From Juglans regia (Eukaryota; Streptophyta; Magnoliopsida; Fagales; Juglandaceae): a stretch of DNA of 64,000 nucleotides. The notes beneath the pieces are model-generated. The model saw only the letters and a program-made list of their open reading frames with translations. It did no database searches and had not been told where the DNA came from. How positions within the stretch are numbered: the first letter of the stretch is position 1; every line of letters starts with the position of its first letter. The translations under genes were made by a program, and so were the position numbers. The DNA lies in NCBI RefSeq assembly GCF_001411555.2, contig NC_049901.1, forward strand, positions 32,188,838-32,252,837, written 5' to 3'. This document shows positions 45,297 through 56,469 of the stretch, one piece after another.

Positions 45297-47645
45297 AGTA
45301 ATGTCTTGTACCTGGAGGGTTAGGGAGTTAGTTCCTATCTCTTAAAATCACATCCCAACAATATAGATTTAAACTCCGAATGACCAGGAAAAAAATCTAT
45401 AACATGTAAAATTAATTTATTCCAAAAATATATGTTCCTCCACGGAGACGTAGATGAACTCCTCCAATATATAAAATAAAAGAAAACTCCACAAAGTCTC
45501 AAATGATGCAACATTATCTCAAAATACTATTCAAAAGTAAAGTAACTAATTTCCTACATAAAATCCTCCAATAGTCTCTTGTACACTTTGGCACTTATTC
45601 CAATCTGATAACCCACTTGTGCCTTTTAGACACTTATTCTTCTACGCTCAACTAATCCAATATGTGCTTCCTATTCCTAGTCCTCAGCTTGAACCCATAA
45701 GCCATCTGAAAAATAATAGAAATAATTAAGTGAGTTATCAATAAATCAGTAAGTTACAAACTTATATCAGTTTGTAAACATAAGCCACTTATAGAATATA
45801 GAAATAAAAAGTTATCAAGAAAAATGGTAGTGGTATTTTCAAAAGAATTTCATTACAATAATAAAATATAGAAAAAGCCTTAAGCACAAGCATAATTAAA
45901 TAGCTTTAGAAACAAAAACAGAACAGATGCCATGTTTCCCCCGTGGTAGGGTTGTGCATGTCTGCAGTTAGCCAAGTAGAACATAAATCACTATTTTGTT
46001 ACCAAAGTGATGCACTCAAAACAGAGGTCATGTTTACCCTCATGGCAAGGTTGTGCATCATGTGAATAGCCAGGCAAAACATAAATCACTTTGTCGCCAA
46101 AGTGATTGCACTTAGAACATATGCTACTATTGTATCTTGTGGCAAGGCCGGAGACCACTATTGTATGTCGTGACAGGGCTAGAAATTAGAGTAGAATAGA
46201 ATCTTATTCCTTAGAGTTTTCATATGCAATATCATATCATAATAGAGTACTGAAAAGATAAAACTTCTACACTTCATACTCACATTTCATGCAATAGAGA
46301 AACAAAGTGCAAAACTTACTCATGTTTACACCAGTTATGATAAAATTTCAGACCTAAGAGTTCGAGTTCAGATACATAGACTAATGCAGAAAATAACCAA
46401 GGTTGTTTTCATAACAAAATATGCGGGTTTTTCACAAAAACAACTTCAATAAATTTTAGCCAAAGTTTAGCATAGGAGCACCACTTACCTGGCTTTTGCA
46501 GTATACCATATAAGCTTTGAACTCAAATAGAACCAATAACAACACAAAACCACTAACATATTAGTATCTCATACCAACATAGAACCGTACTAACTTATAA
46601 AATTCTAAAGTCTATAGTGCCATATAACCCATACCAAATAGCCCATCATGGTGCCTCGGTTTTATAATGGCCCAGGAACAACATCCAAACTTCACTATTC
46701 AACCAATAGATTAGCCCAACCTGCTTGGATTCACTTAAATCTCATCCCAAAACACATCACATTTACCTTCATTCCACCGGCAAATCGGAACACCAACCCA
46801 CATTTTTACATTCATCCCCTCCCTTGTCCACTACATTACAAGTGGAGACCCTCAAAGTATCCACAAACCATGAGATCACTCAATCCACAAATTCCAAAAC
46901 TACAAACATAGATAATCCAAGCTTCTCGTTAAAACTTACCCAACGCATAAGACAGATGATGATTGTGGTGGCACGTAGTGGGGTTGCCGGTGGCAGTCAG
47001 GCAATGTTTTGAACCATGTAACAGAACACACAAATTCAGAGAGTAAAATATGGGCAGGATGAAGGGGGAGAGAGACATGCTTACTGACAATGGTGTCATG
47101 ACACGGAGGACGACAGTGGTGCGATGGAGTTGCTGCTATTTATAGTTTCAGGCAAAGACAAAGAGAAGAAGTAGAGAGTCTTAGGGTGGCGGAGTGAGTG
47201 AGGACATGCATAGGGTGCGAGGGAGATAGCACTTTCGGTTGAGAGAGAGACCAAGAGAGAACGGGAGTGAGTGAGGGAAGAGAAAGGTCTGGACCAAAAA
47301 TGAGAGAGGAACTGAGACATACCTGTGCTGCATCCAACAACCTTCCCTAATCACCGGGGTGGTACGAATGGAAGATGCCAACAAAGATTTAGAGAGAGAG
47401 AGACGGATGGTGCCGGAGTACTTATCGGCGTGGAGGTGCAACTTGGAGAGGAAGAATTAGCATGGGGCTGGGCTCGTTTCAAGGCTGCATAAACCAGAAG
47501 GGAGTAGGGTAAGGGGGTTAGGGGAAGAAGAAAACAAAAAGAGATCTAGAGAAGCAAAGGGCTTGTTGAAACAGTGTGTTGTGCACCATTTTTTTTTTTC
47601 CTGCTAGGCTAGGTTTTGGTTAAAAACTCTGGCCAAGTCATTACA
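45297..47645 (-). mobile_element. Solo LTR, 2349 bp, inserted in RNase H
   Basis: The minus strand starts TGTAATGACTTGG and ends CATTACT, near-inverted ends. Flanking 5-bp copies are ACTAA (45292-45296) and ACTAC (47646-47650). Removing the insertion and one flank restores the RNase H reading across the break (GMVVAYMYRQLKDHE), a strong proof of insertion. A TATA box lies on its U3 side. AGGTAAGT (rc at 46483-46488), GAGA-rich leader (47140-47410) and two ~95-bp repeated units with CCAAAGTGAT (45969 and 46063) match LTR M. Frames at 46648-47441 are LTR sequence. Confidence 0.93.
47135..47147 (-). promoter_or_regulatory. TATA box of the solo LTR
   Basis: The minus strand reads CTATAAATAGCAG near here, a textbook plant TATA box about 500 bp from the LTR start, followed by a GC- and GAGA-rich leader. 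Confidence 0.65.
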
Positions 47646-48230
47646 ACTACCATTCCTTGTTGCATCAAAACACATCCTGGCCCATAGTTTGATGCATCAC
47701 TAAACACCACCAATGATTTATGGGTTATAGCTGAGCCAATATAGAGGTTGTGGTTAATCTTCTCTTTAGTTCTTCCCAACTTCGTTCACACGGCTCAGAC
47801 CATATGAACTTGGAGTTTTTCCTTGTTAACACCATGAGTGGACTCGATAGTTTAGAGAATCCTTCCACAAATCTCCTATAATAGTCAACTAGTCCCAAGA
47901 AACTCCTAACTTTGTGAACTGTTGTGGGACGTTGCCAATGCACGACTGCCTGAATCTTACTTAGATCCACCATGACTCCTTCCCTAGATATCTGTGATCT
48001 AGAAAATTAACTACGTCCATCCAAAACTCACACTTACTAAATTTGGTGAACAATCGGTGTTCCTTTAGGTTCCCGAGTACTAACCTCAGGTGACTCTTAT
48101 AACCCTCAATATCCTTGGAGTAAAGTAGAATATCACCAATGAACACCGTCACAAGTGTATCTAGGAATGGCCTGAACACCCTATTCTTGATATCCACGAA
48201 TGTTGTTGGAGCGTTAGCTTAGCCACCCTC
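47646..48230 (-). pseudogene. Minus-strand gypsy RT C-terminal half and RNase H start (remnant)
   Basis: From 48230 down: ANAPTTFVDIKNRVFRPFLD, then FIGDILLYSKD (the second aspartate-pair position is glycine, so the catalytic FIDD is lost), FSKCEFW, a frameshift, then VDLSKIQAVVHWQRPTTVHKV and SFLGLVDYYRRFVEGFSKL, ending in DASNYGPGCVLMQQGM at the LTR insertion. The two main open pieces are 48197-47961 and 47973-47725. Confidence 0.88.
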
Positions 48231-48760
48231 CATGAACATACTCACAAATATTTACCCCACGTTCCCAGTATGATCTTAGGAGTTAACCTACCTTAACAGT
48301 ATTTCTAATGCTATAGTTGCACTAGTGTCGATCCTTCCTTTTTGAGGCACTGAAATCACTTGCTTTCTTGATGACTCCGACTAGAAGAAAGAGTAAACAC
48401 TTTATGATCTCAAAAGTGAGATGTTGACTCTTGTCCAAAGCCTCTATATACAGCAGGACTGTTAGTCACAATCCTAACGTTCTTCTAACTCTTGATATGC
48501 TTGAATGAGAGACCTTCGATCTCAATGGTCCATTTTCCCTCTATGTCCAATCATGCAATCCTTCCCCTAGTAAGGGTCTCCCACGTGGCACTAAGTCATA
48601 CCTCTTAGGTAAGACAATATAGCCTGCAGATCCATAATCTTTCTTTCATAGGCTTACTCCAAATATGACATCTCTAGTGGAGTATGGGCCTCTGGTACAA
48701 CATTTGCCGCCCTATGAGCTCCTATGTGTTATCTCAAAGAGCTCTCATGTTTGCATCAAG
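48231..48760 (-). pseudogene. Minus-strand gypsy segment upstream of RT (remnant)
   Basis: Homologous in opposite orientation to 42690-43260 (shared blocks GATCGAAGGTCTCTCATTC and CCACGTGGGAGACCCTTACTAGGGGAAG). The part next to 48240 is degraded RT palm. The far part may be gag/protease linker. No frame is intact. Confidence 0.5.
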
Positions 48761-49300
48761 CGTCTCCTTGCTGTTGCTCACCCTTTTATGGTCACAACAC
48801 ATCATTTGCTCGCCTGGTACCAGGCAAACCATCCTTCATCGCTCTGTGTTGTTCCGCATCTACCAAACTCTCTACAACGTCCTGCTCACCTTACTCCATG
48901 ACAGGCTGCACATTGCCTACCCGACTTCCTTATTGTTGTATGTATTTTACCTAATGGAGGGGATCTCTTCCCTCAGTTCGGCGCAGTCCACACAAACACA
49001 ACAACACGAATTGTGCACTTTGTAGAGGGGAGAAGTCCTTCTAGTTTTTTCTAGCAATCTTTCATTTAGATTTGTGGATTTGAACTTATTTTCTAAAACC
49101 CTTTGCACTATGGATTGGTTCGTTGATGAAAGTTGAGAATACCCTTGTTTTGAAATTCTCTTGTGCACAATGGATTGGATCTTACGTTTTGGCGATGAAA
49201 ACCCAAGTCCCTTTGCACTAAACCACCTTGCTTTCTTTTGATCTAGTTGGACTTGGCTAGAGGTCATGCCTTGTTATCTGGGTTGGTTCTCTCTCATTTC
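48761..49300. other. Left flank of the gene island, unassigned
   Basis: Probably the remaining gypsy internal or leader region. It contains repeated phrases (GCACTATGGATTGG near 49106, GCACAATGGATTGG near 49155). The frames 48665-49025 plus and 48947-49267 minus have no recognised domain. Confidence 0.3.
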
Positions 49301-49925
49301 TCTTGTAGTTGATTTAATATAGAGTTCGGGTTTACATCCTAAAGTAAAATGCATTTATACTAAAGTTACGTTTAGAAAGAAAAGGGAAAAAAAAAAAATT
49401 GCTTGTAAGTTAAAGTATACCCACATAAGTTCTCTTATTCATAGTCTAAAAGTTGAACTTAGACCGCCCCGTGAGGCCATGCCCGTAAGATTCTCTGTAA
49501 CGGGAGCATCCATGCACCTCTCTCGATCTCGTGATCAACTCAACCGCTAAATGGTAACCACAAAGACTAATTTAAGCATTAATGTTTTATTTATATATAT
49601 TGACTGTCATTTACACAGTTCTCAACCGTGACATTGATTGTGGATTGAAGTTTCAAGTTCTAGGGAATAAAAAAGGGGGAAAATGTGTAAAATAAGTACA
49701 CAAATATTATATACCCAGATGAATATATAATTAAAAACAAAATGGGTAGTACCATACTGTCATTGTCCTAAACCTTTGCCATCAAAGTTCGTGTAATGTA
49801 ATAATGTATTACTCTTGATAATAAGAGAGTCCATCCGTTCCCAATGGCATTATGTAATAAGGGCCATCAGCCATTTTCCTTTTTAACCTCTGCCTCTGTC
49901 TTTCGAATTGTTTCATGTAACTTCG
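49301..49925 (+). promoter_or_regulatory. Upstream region of the pectinesterase gene
   Basis: AT-rich unique sequence. Possible TATA elements are TTATATACCC (about 49708) and TATATATATT (about 49593). A 5' leader would start downstream of one of them. I cannot choose the promoter from sequence alone. No coding frame or element is recognised here. Confidence 0.35.
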
Positions 49926-51691
49926 ATGGCTGCCTCCATGAATCTGAAGTTGTTTCTTCTCCTCTCTGCAATCTTCTCAAGAACATGGGCTCTGAACTCT
50001 TCCTCTTCTTCCATAAATTCTCTGCATTCCCAGCTATCAACAGTAATATCCTTCTGCAAGACCACACCATACCCAGATGTCTGTTTCTATTCATTGAAAC
50101 TCTCCATATCGATTACTATCGGTCCAGATATCCTCAACTTCCTCCTGCACACCCTCCAGACCGCAATAACCGAGTCTGAAAAGCTCTCGAATCTGTTTCT
50201 TACTGCCGGACAATCAAACATCATCGAGAAACAAAGAGGAACCATCAAAGACTGCCGGGAACTACACCAAATAACGTTGTCTTCTTTACGAAGATCGGTG
50301 GCCCGAATCAATTCCTCCAACCAACGAAAACTGGCCGATGCATCAGCGTACCTCAGCGCAGCACTCACAAACAAGAACACATGCTTGGAAGGTCTGGATA
50401 CAGCATCGGGTTCTTTGAAGCCAATCCTCGTGAACTCCATAACTAACACTTACAAACATGTGAGTAATTCTCTCTCGGTTGTGTCCAGGCAAAGGGATAA
50501 AAAGGGCACCAACAATCGGCGCCTCACGGGTGTTCCAACATGGTTGTCAAGGAAAGACAGTCGGATCCTTGAGAGCTCAGATGAAGAATATGATCCGGGG
50601 CAGGTGCTGACGGTGGCTGCAGATGGAACAGGAAACTTCACCACAATCACCGATGCCATCAACTTTGCCCCAAATAATAGTTACAGCGATAGAACGATCA
50701 TCTATGTTAAAGGAGGCACTTACGAGGAAAATGTGGAAATCCCAATTTACAAGCCCAACATTGTCCTGCTTGGAGATGGAAGTGATGTCACTCTCATTAC
50801 TGGCGACAGAAGTGTGGCCGGTGGCTGGACCACTTACGGATCTGCAACTCTTGGTACTGCAAACTTTCAATTTGCTTTTATTTAATTTCGTCTTCTTCGT
50901 TACTCTAATTGTTTTGGGTTTGATCTTCTCAGACAGACAGAACATTATAAAATACCCTCTTTCGTAACACCACATTTAACTTGGAACTTGAATGGATTTC
51001 AGGTGTGTCTGGCGATGGATTTCTGGCACGAGACATATCGATCGAGAACAGGGCTGGACCAGAGAAACAGCAAGCTGTTGCCTTGAGAGTAAATGCTGAC
51101 TTGGCCGCTTTGTACAGGTGCTCCATCGATGGTTACCAGGACACACTATACGTTCATTCCTTCCGACAGTTCTACCGAGAGTGCAACATTTCAGGGACAA
51201 TAGATTTCATATTCGGGAATGCAGCGGTGGTTTTCCAGGGTTGTAACATCATCTCCAGAATGCCAATGCGTAACCAATACACGGTTATAACAGCACAGTC
51301 TCGCGACACCCCAGATGAGGACACCGGAATCTCCATACAGAACTGTTCAATCCTAGCTGCGGATGATTTGAGCTCCAATTCCGGCAGGTTCAAGAGCTAC
51401 CTCGGGCGGCCATGGAGGGTGTATTCTCGGACGGTCTACCTCGAGTCCTACGTCGGCGACTTCATCGACCCAACTGGGTGGATTCAATGGCCGGGGGGTC
51501 AAGGCTTGGACACGTTGTATTACGGGGAGTATAACAATTACGGTCCTGGTTCATCAACGGACGGTCGGATTAGTTGGCCGGGTTATAATGTAATGGATTA
51601 TTACGATGCATATAACTACACGGTGTCGGAGTTCATTACTGGTGATGCCTGGTTGGATTCCACCTCGTTTCCTTACGACCAAGGCATTTAG
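49926..51691 (+). CDS. Pectinesterase with N-terminal inhibitor domain (two exons)
   Basis: A 538-residue pre-pro-pectinesterase, joined from 49926-50853 and 51003-51691. It removes methyl esters from cell-wall homogalacturonan after secretion. Start MAASMNLKLFLLLSAIFS gives a clean signal peptide (about residues 1-24). The earlier ATG at 49908 would put polar residues in front. The inhibitor (PMEI) domain (about 30-185) keeps its four cysteines (SFCK, DVCF, KDCREL, NTCLEG). A processing-type motif NRRLTG follows. The catalytic domain has GGTYEEN, QAVALR (Gln333), GYQDTLY (Gln355, Asp356), DFIFGN (Asp377) and LGRPW (Arg445, Trp447), so all active-site residues are present. Length and the single intron fit group 2 plant enzymes. 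The frame is intact and this is the only such gene in the window. No neighbouring gene suggests its tissue role. Confidence 0.96.
50854..51002 (+). other. Intron of the pectinesterase gene
   Basis: Donor GTACTG after CTTG, acceptor TTTCAG before GTGTGTCTGG. The intron is 149 bp, T-rich and phase 1. Splicing joins ...SATL-G-VSGDGFLARD, matching the family. Reading through without splicing hits a stop at 50884. Confidence 0.92.
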
Positions 51692-52104
51692 GTTGGTAGG
51701 TTTTGTACTTATCTTCCCTGTTTTGTAAAACTTGAGTGGCCATAGTAAGTTCGTGGTCTTTAGATTCAAATGCATAATAATGTCTTGTTCTGTAAAAGCA
51801 GTACTGCATTTGTTTTATTGCATTACTAATTTAAAGCATGCTGATACAATTCTTCCTGATCAGGAATTGGGTGTAAAAAAAGAATTGAATCTGATCCATG
51901 CGTTGTATCTGGAAAAAAAGGTCAAAATGAAAATGATTCAGCTGAACTAGTTAATGTTAATATACTGGTAATTTCAAATGAAAAAAGAAAAAAAAAATGT
52001 CAGTATCAGTATGCACTGTGCATGCGGAGACAGTTGGGACAAGTTGACTATGGCAGATCTTTGTCTTCTTTTTAAAATATCCAAAGTGAAGATTCCAACA
52101 TTCT
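51692..52104 (+). other. Downstream region of the pectinesterase gene
   Basis: Probably holds the 3' UTR. AATAATG near 51775 is a possible polyadenylation signal, with T-rich sequence after it. Nothing else recognised. Confidence 0.4.
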
Positions 52105-52425
52105 GTCGAGTTGAATTGAGATAAATTAAATTCTTTATAAATAGTAATGAGTTAAAATAATATAATGAGTTTTGTAAAGTCTACCTAAAATACGTTTATA
52201 AATACGTGAATATTAAAATGAGTTTAGATGTATTTATAAGAAGTTGAAAAAGATTGTAGATCTCACGTGTAAAGAGATGTTAAGTTAAAAAAGATTATAA
52301 ATTCTATATGTAAAAAAATTTTAAGTTAAGATAAGTTTAATAATTTAAGAGTTAAATATTTAAATATTAAGCTCAATTTAAAATTAGATCAAACTAAGAA
52401 ATTTAACTTTCAAACGGAGCCTTAA
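52105..52425. mobile_element. Probable MITE (degenerate)
   Basis: GAGTTGAATTGAGATAAATTAAA, ATAGTAATGAGTTAAAATAATATAATGAG, AGATCTCACGTGTAAAGAG and ending TTTCAAACGGAGCC resemble an abundant woody-eudicot MITE type with GAGTTGAGATGAG repeats and an ACAAACGGGCC-like end. This rests on remembered family style. The terminal repeats are not clean. Confidence 0.4.
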
Positions 52426-52644
52426 TCTGCAAGTTGGGCTCTATAGACTGGACTCCCGCAATTAATAGTATTACTGCCTTATGGTTGAGGGGTAGTGTAT
52501 CATAATAGGGTAAGGCTACGATGCCGTCTAGGCATTTTTTTCTTTTTCTTTTTTTTTTTTCTTTTTTTTCACATTTTTTTAATATATTTAAATATTTTTA
52601 AAAAATAAAACAAAATACACTCTACACTTTAAATCACTTCCTTA

Positions 52645-52650
<6 letters not shown>

Positions 52651-52675
<25 letters not shown>
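52651..52675. repeat. (AT)n microsatellite
   Basis: About 12 uninterrupted AT units, followed by AAGACTCGG. Confidence 0.9.
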
Positions 52676-53340
52676 AGACTCGGTCAACTAGGGCGATCAA
52701 ACTAGGGCGACAAAGAAGCTTTTCCCATCATAATATATATATATTCATTTTCTTTAACACAGATATTAATATTTTCTGTATGCTTATAATAAAAAAGCGA
52801 TTATAGACTATACATAGTAGGAAGAATTCATGTAATAAGATGAACAGATTTGCCCTAAGGTCTTTAATGATCTTCATAGTATTTTGCGGTCATTTTTGCA
52901 TTTTTTGTTGTAATTGTGTGACGCGGGTTATAAATTATGGATTTAGTCTTATTATTATTATTATTATTGTTGTTATAAAACAAATCTGTTATTTCTTGAG
53001 ATTGTGATTTTATTTGAGTGGAATTCTTCCACTCTCTACGTACCTGCCCATATATCACTCTGTTTTGATTTCCTAGTTTTAAAACCTTCCTAATTGGTAA
53101 CCAACAGATTTACACATCAAAACCCTCACGTATATACCCTCTTTTCCCCCCCCACAATATTTCCTCCATCAAACCAACAATATTCTTGCGACCAGAACCC
53201 CCATCGTGAAATCAAATTTCCTACACAACAAGTCAAGAAGGCCATCCCTCTAGAAATCCTCACCGAGACTATCACAAAAGACACCACGGTATGTCTCCCT
53301 CCCTCCACGATGACATTGTCACCATATACCCTTGCATTAT
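52676..53340. other. Intergenic stretch, no gene recognised
   Basis: AT-rich. Contains an (ATT)n microsatellite at about 52949-52968. Short frames (52864-53058 minus, 53094-53354 plus) carry no recognised domain. Confidence 0.4.
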
Positions 53341-53938
53341 TTTACTTTCTATAAGGTATACTAAGTTGAAGTTGTGGGTTTTGCTCTGTCCACTATCGAC
53401 CACCTCAGGAAGTTGGAACGCCACTCGGGTAGCTACAAAAATCGCCGACCAATCACCCCTGTAAGGGGCATCAAGTTCTGTTGTGATGGTGCCGAGATGG
53501 GCAACAGTTTTTAACTGAAATAAGCAAAACAATGTATTTCGGGAGGATTAAATGAAGCAATGCATTTTGTGACAAGCAATGGTATTTAACGGAATGGAAG
53601 TTGAAACGGGACGTTTTGGGGATTTAGTGAAGCGGGACATTTCGAGTTGTAGGAGCTACACGTGAAGAGATTATAGGATGCATTTTTGTATGTGTTTTGT
53701 GTTTTAATTTGTAGCTTAGTAGTATAAAGTTGAAACCATTGTAAATCACTTGTGTTCAGATTCTTGATAATTGAAGTGTTCTTCTTTGGAGGTTGGAGGT
53801 TCCTCGAAAGCCTCTTTCAACAATCAAGATTTGGATTCTTGGGTTTCTTTCTCAGTTCTTGTTCCGTGTTTAAGAGATTTTGTGTGTTGTTGCTTGTGTT
53901 CTCTGATTCCATATATGAATTGAAGGGTAACCATAGCA
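53341..53938 (+). mobile_element. 5' LTR of a gypsy element (left border unsure)
   Basis: Ends GTAACCATAGCA at 53938, just before a primer-binding site. Contains GGAGGTTGGAGGTTCCTCGAAAG and a T-rich leader. The left border is not fixed and may lie near 53340-53400. Confidence 0.5.
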
Positions 53939-54151
53939 ATTGGTATCAGATTGAAGGCAACCTACAATGGTAGAAGGTATACGTTCCACTACGTTGAAGT
54001 TTGTTATCATCCTGAGAGTTAAAGGTTTAATTAAATTAGCATTCAATATTCCTAGGGATTTTGGATCAATAGTGGGATCCTTAACACAATTGATATCAGA
54101 GAGAAGTCAATCCTACAGTGGCAAAAGGTACACGTTCCACTACGTTGAAGT
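53937..54151 (+). repeat. 150-bp tandem duplication that includes the primer-binding site
   Basis: CAATTGGTATCAGATTGAAG at 53937 recurs as CAATTGATATCAGAGAGAAG at 54087. Both are followed by a CCTACA(A/G)TGG, AAAAGGTA or GAAGGTA, ACGTTCCACTACGTTGAAGTT series. The element leader is therefore present twice, at 150-bp spacing. Confidence 0.85.
53941..53950 (+). promoter_or_regulatory. Primer-binding site (initiator Met tRNA type)
   Basis: TGGTATCAGA, two bases after the LTR end, matches the start of the TGGTATCAGAGC site used by most plant retrotransposons. A decayed second copy (TGATATCAGAGA) starts at 54091. Confidence 0.8.
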
Positions 54152-54179
54152 TACATCAGAAGGGCAATCAGAAAAATCA

Positions 54180-55605
54180 AGAGGTTCTATAGAGACAATG
54201 GATGAACACTAGAATGTTATACATGGCATGACTAACAATTTAGACATGCTCACTGATATGATCAAAACTCTGGTAGAAAATCGTCATGTAGTTTCACCTG
54301 GGGGTAGGGTAGTTGTTATGATGATAGATTGGGTATGAATGAAGAAAGGATCTTTGTACCTCATAGAGTGAGGTTAGATTTTCCCCATTTCGATGGGAAT
54401 AATCCATATGGGTGGGTTTTCAAAGCCACCCAATACTTTGATTATCATCAGACACCTTTAAGTCAGAAGCTTTTAATGTCATCATATCATATGGAGGGTG
54501 AGGCTCTCATATGGTATTAAGATGTCGTAGGCTGTGGTGTTTTAAATGGATGGGATTCCTTTGTAAACGCATTGCAAGTAGGATTTGGGCCAACAACTTA
54601 TGATGACCCAATGGAGGCTTTAACACGTCTCAAGCAATCCTCATATGTGGTTGTGTATAAAGCTCAATTTAAGGCTTAAAAGGTTGTCCGAGAGGCATAA
54701 ATCGGGCTGCTTTTTGAGTGGCCTAGATGATGAGATTCAATTACCAGTAAAAATGCTCAATCCTATTAACCTCAATGGAAAATGCTCAATCCTATTAACC
54801 TCAATGGAGCTTTTGGATTAGCAAAAATCCAAGAAGAATATCTATTAGCAGCTAAGAGGCCATGGAGGACTAGTGTGGCAAATATTGACTCAATTGTGGA
54901 AGGGACTAGGATGCAGAAACCTCTACAAGTCAAGAAATTTTTTTTCTTCCCAACTGGATGAAAAAAGAATGAAATGTCTATACTACCATTGTGATGAAAA
55001 ATGGAATCCTGCACATGTATATAAGAATCCAAAAGTGTACTTATTGCAAGTAGAGGACAATGTTAATAAAAAGGCAGAAGTTGAAGAGTTCATTGAAGAG
55101 ATTAATTTCATGGGGAAGAGACAGTAGTTGAGGATGAAGGGCTGGAAATATCCATTCATGCAATCTCAGGGTGTTCTAATAATAATGCTATAAAATTACT
55201 TGGAAGAATAGGAGTTTTGCAGTGAAAAGTTTGGTAGATTCAAGTAGTACACATAACTTCCTAGATCCACTAGTGCTATAGGCAATGGTGGTAGACAATT
55301 GAGTCAAGGCAGATGTGAAGAATTGATTAAAATTCAGGGCTCGAAGTTCAGAATTCATTTTCATGTTCTAACCTTAGGTGGTTGACATCGTGCTGGGGGT
55401 TCAATGGTTAAAAGCCTTGGGTCCCATTAATTGGGATTTTAACTCTATGTCAATGTGCTTTGTGGTTGGACATTCAAAAGTTTCTTTGCATAGACTGAGG
55501 TCTGATAATTTGAAGGTGCAAAATGGGGAGAGTAGGTTGAAGTCTTCTTTGGTAAGACAACAGGGATGGGTTTTACAATTTGTGGTTGGGGAACAAGAAC
55601 TAAGA
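54180..55605 (+). pseudogene. gypsy gag and protease (remnant)
   Basis: 54329-54520 reads VRLDFPHFDGNNPYGWVFKA, QYFDYHQTP and MEGEALIWY, the retrotransposon gag core. GFGPTTYDDPMEALTRLKQ follows in the same sense. Further on, a degenerate protease and DIVLGVQWLKALGPINWDF (55381-55440) match the gypsy protease end. Stops (some TGG to TAG/TAA) and frameshifts break it. A 25-base phrase is duplicated near 54750-54790. RT is missing: the element is cut at about 55605. Confidence 0.82.
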
Positions 55606-55735
55606 CTATTCATCCGGATTCCAGCTCGGGAACCTGGGTTAGCCTAGTTATGACCCATGCCAAAACCCGGATGAATCCGAATTTTTGAAACCCGAAAATC
55701 TAGGTTCCAGGCTGTACTCGGGGTTTTTTTTTAAC
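55606..55735. mobile_element. Possible hAT terminal region
   Basis: CCGGATTCCAGCTCGGGAACCTGGG, CCCGGATGAATCCG and repeated GAAACCCGA words resemble the CCGGGTT-rich subterminal regions of plant hAT transposons. It may be one end of the hAT whose transposase lies at 58400-60400, but no matching second end or 8-bp duplication was found. Confidence 0.35.
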
Positions 55736-56469
55736 AAAAGCTTATTTATTATTAATTGTTTTGAATAAGTACATGGTGTTGAAAAGCATTTTTTTATCTA
55801 AAAGCATTTTTTTTATCTAAAAGCCTCTATTTTATAAAACTAAAAATATATCAAAATGGAAAACTGAATTTATGTAAAGAAAAAAAAAAAAAAAAGGTAA
55901 AGCTATATAAGCCTATAAACAACTAATTAGCTTTTTAACTAAATGCATGTAAAACAAAAAAACAAAATAAAAAAATCAATATTCATCATGTAAAATGCAT
56001 GCGACATACACGATGCAAACCACTATATATTACATTATTTAAACTAATTTGCTAAGAATATTCCAAAACATAGACGTTACTTTAATCAAATTCCAATACA
56101 CAACAAATTGTCTGTAAAAAATAAGAAAATTCTCCATCAATTAACTCTTCTTCTAACAATCACAGGATAGTGGTTTTGACAAGCTCTCTTAGCTGAATCA
56201 GGATTTTTAAACGTTACCTAATTACAAACATAATGAAATTAGAAATCAAAAGTAAAAAAAAAACCAAATTCAACATATAGCTCACATATGCTATGAATAC
56301 TTATTTTAATTTCCAAAGAAATCTAGGGGCACATTGATATATTGATTTGTAGTCAGATTAGCATTAATTGCATAAAGGATAATGAAACCTACAAAACAGT
56401 GAATAGAAATGTGAACGAGATAAAGGAAAAAAAATTAAGGAGAAAAATCCAAGAAAACACACATTCAAT
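55736..56469. other. AT-rich stretch, no gene recognised
   Basis: Contains poly(T), poly(A) and dispersed A-rich tracts. No domain or RNA gene seen. Confidence 0.4.

Noticed and set aside
49867..51393. Minus-strand ORFs across the pectinesterase
   Set aside because: Antisense shadows of the intact plus-strand gene.
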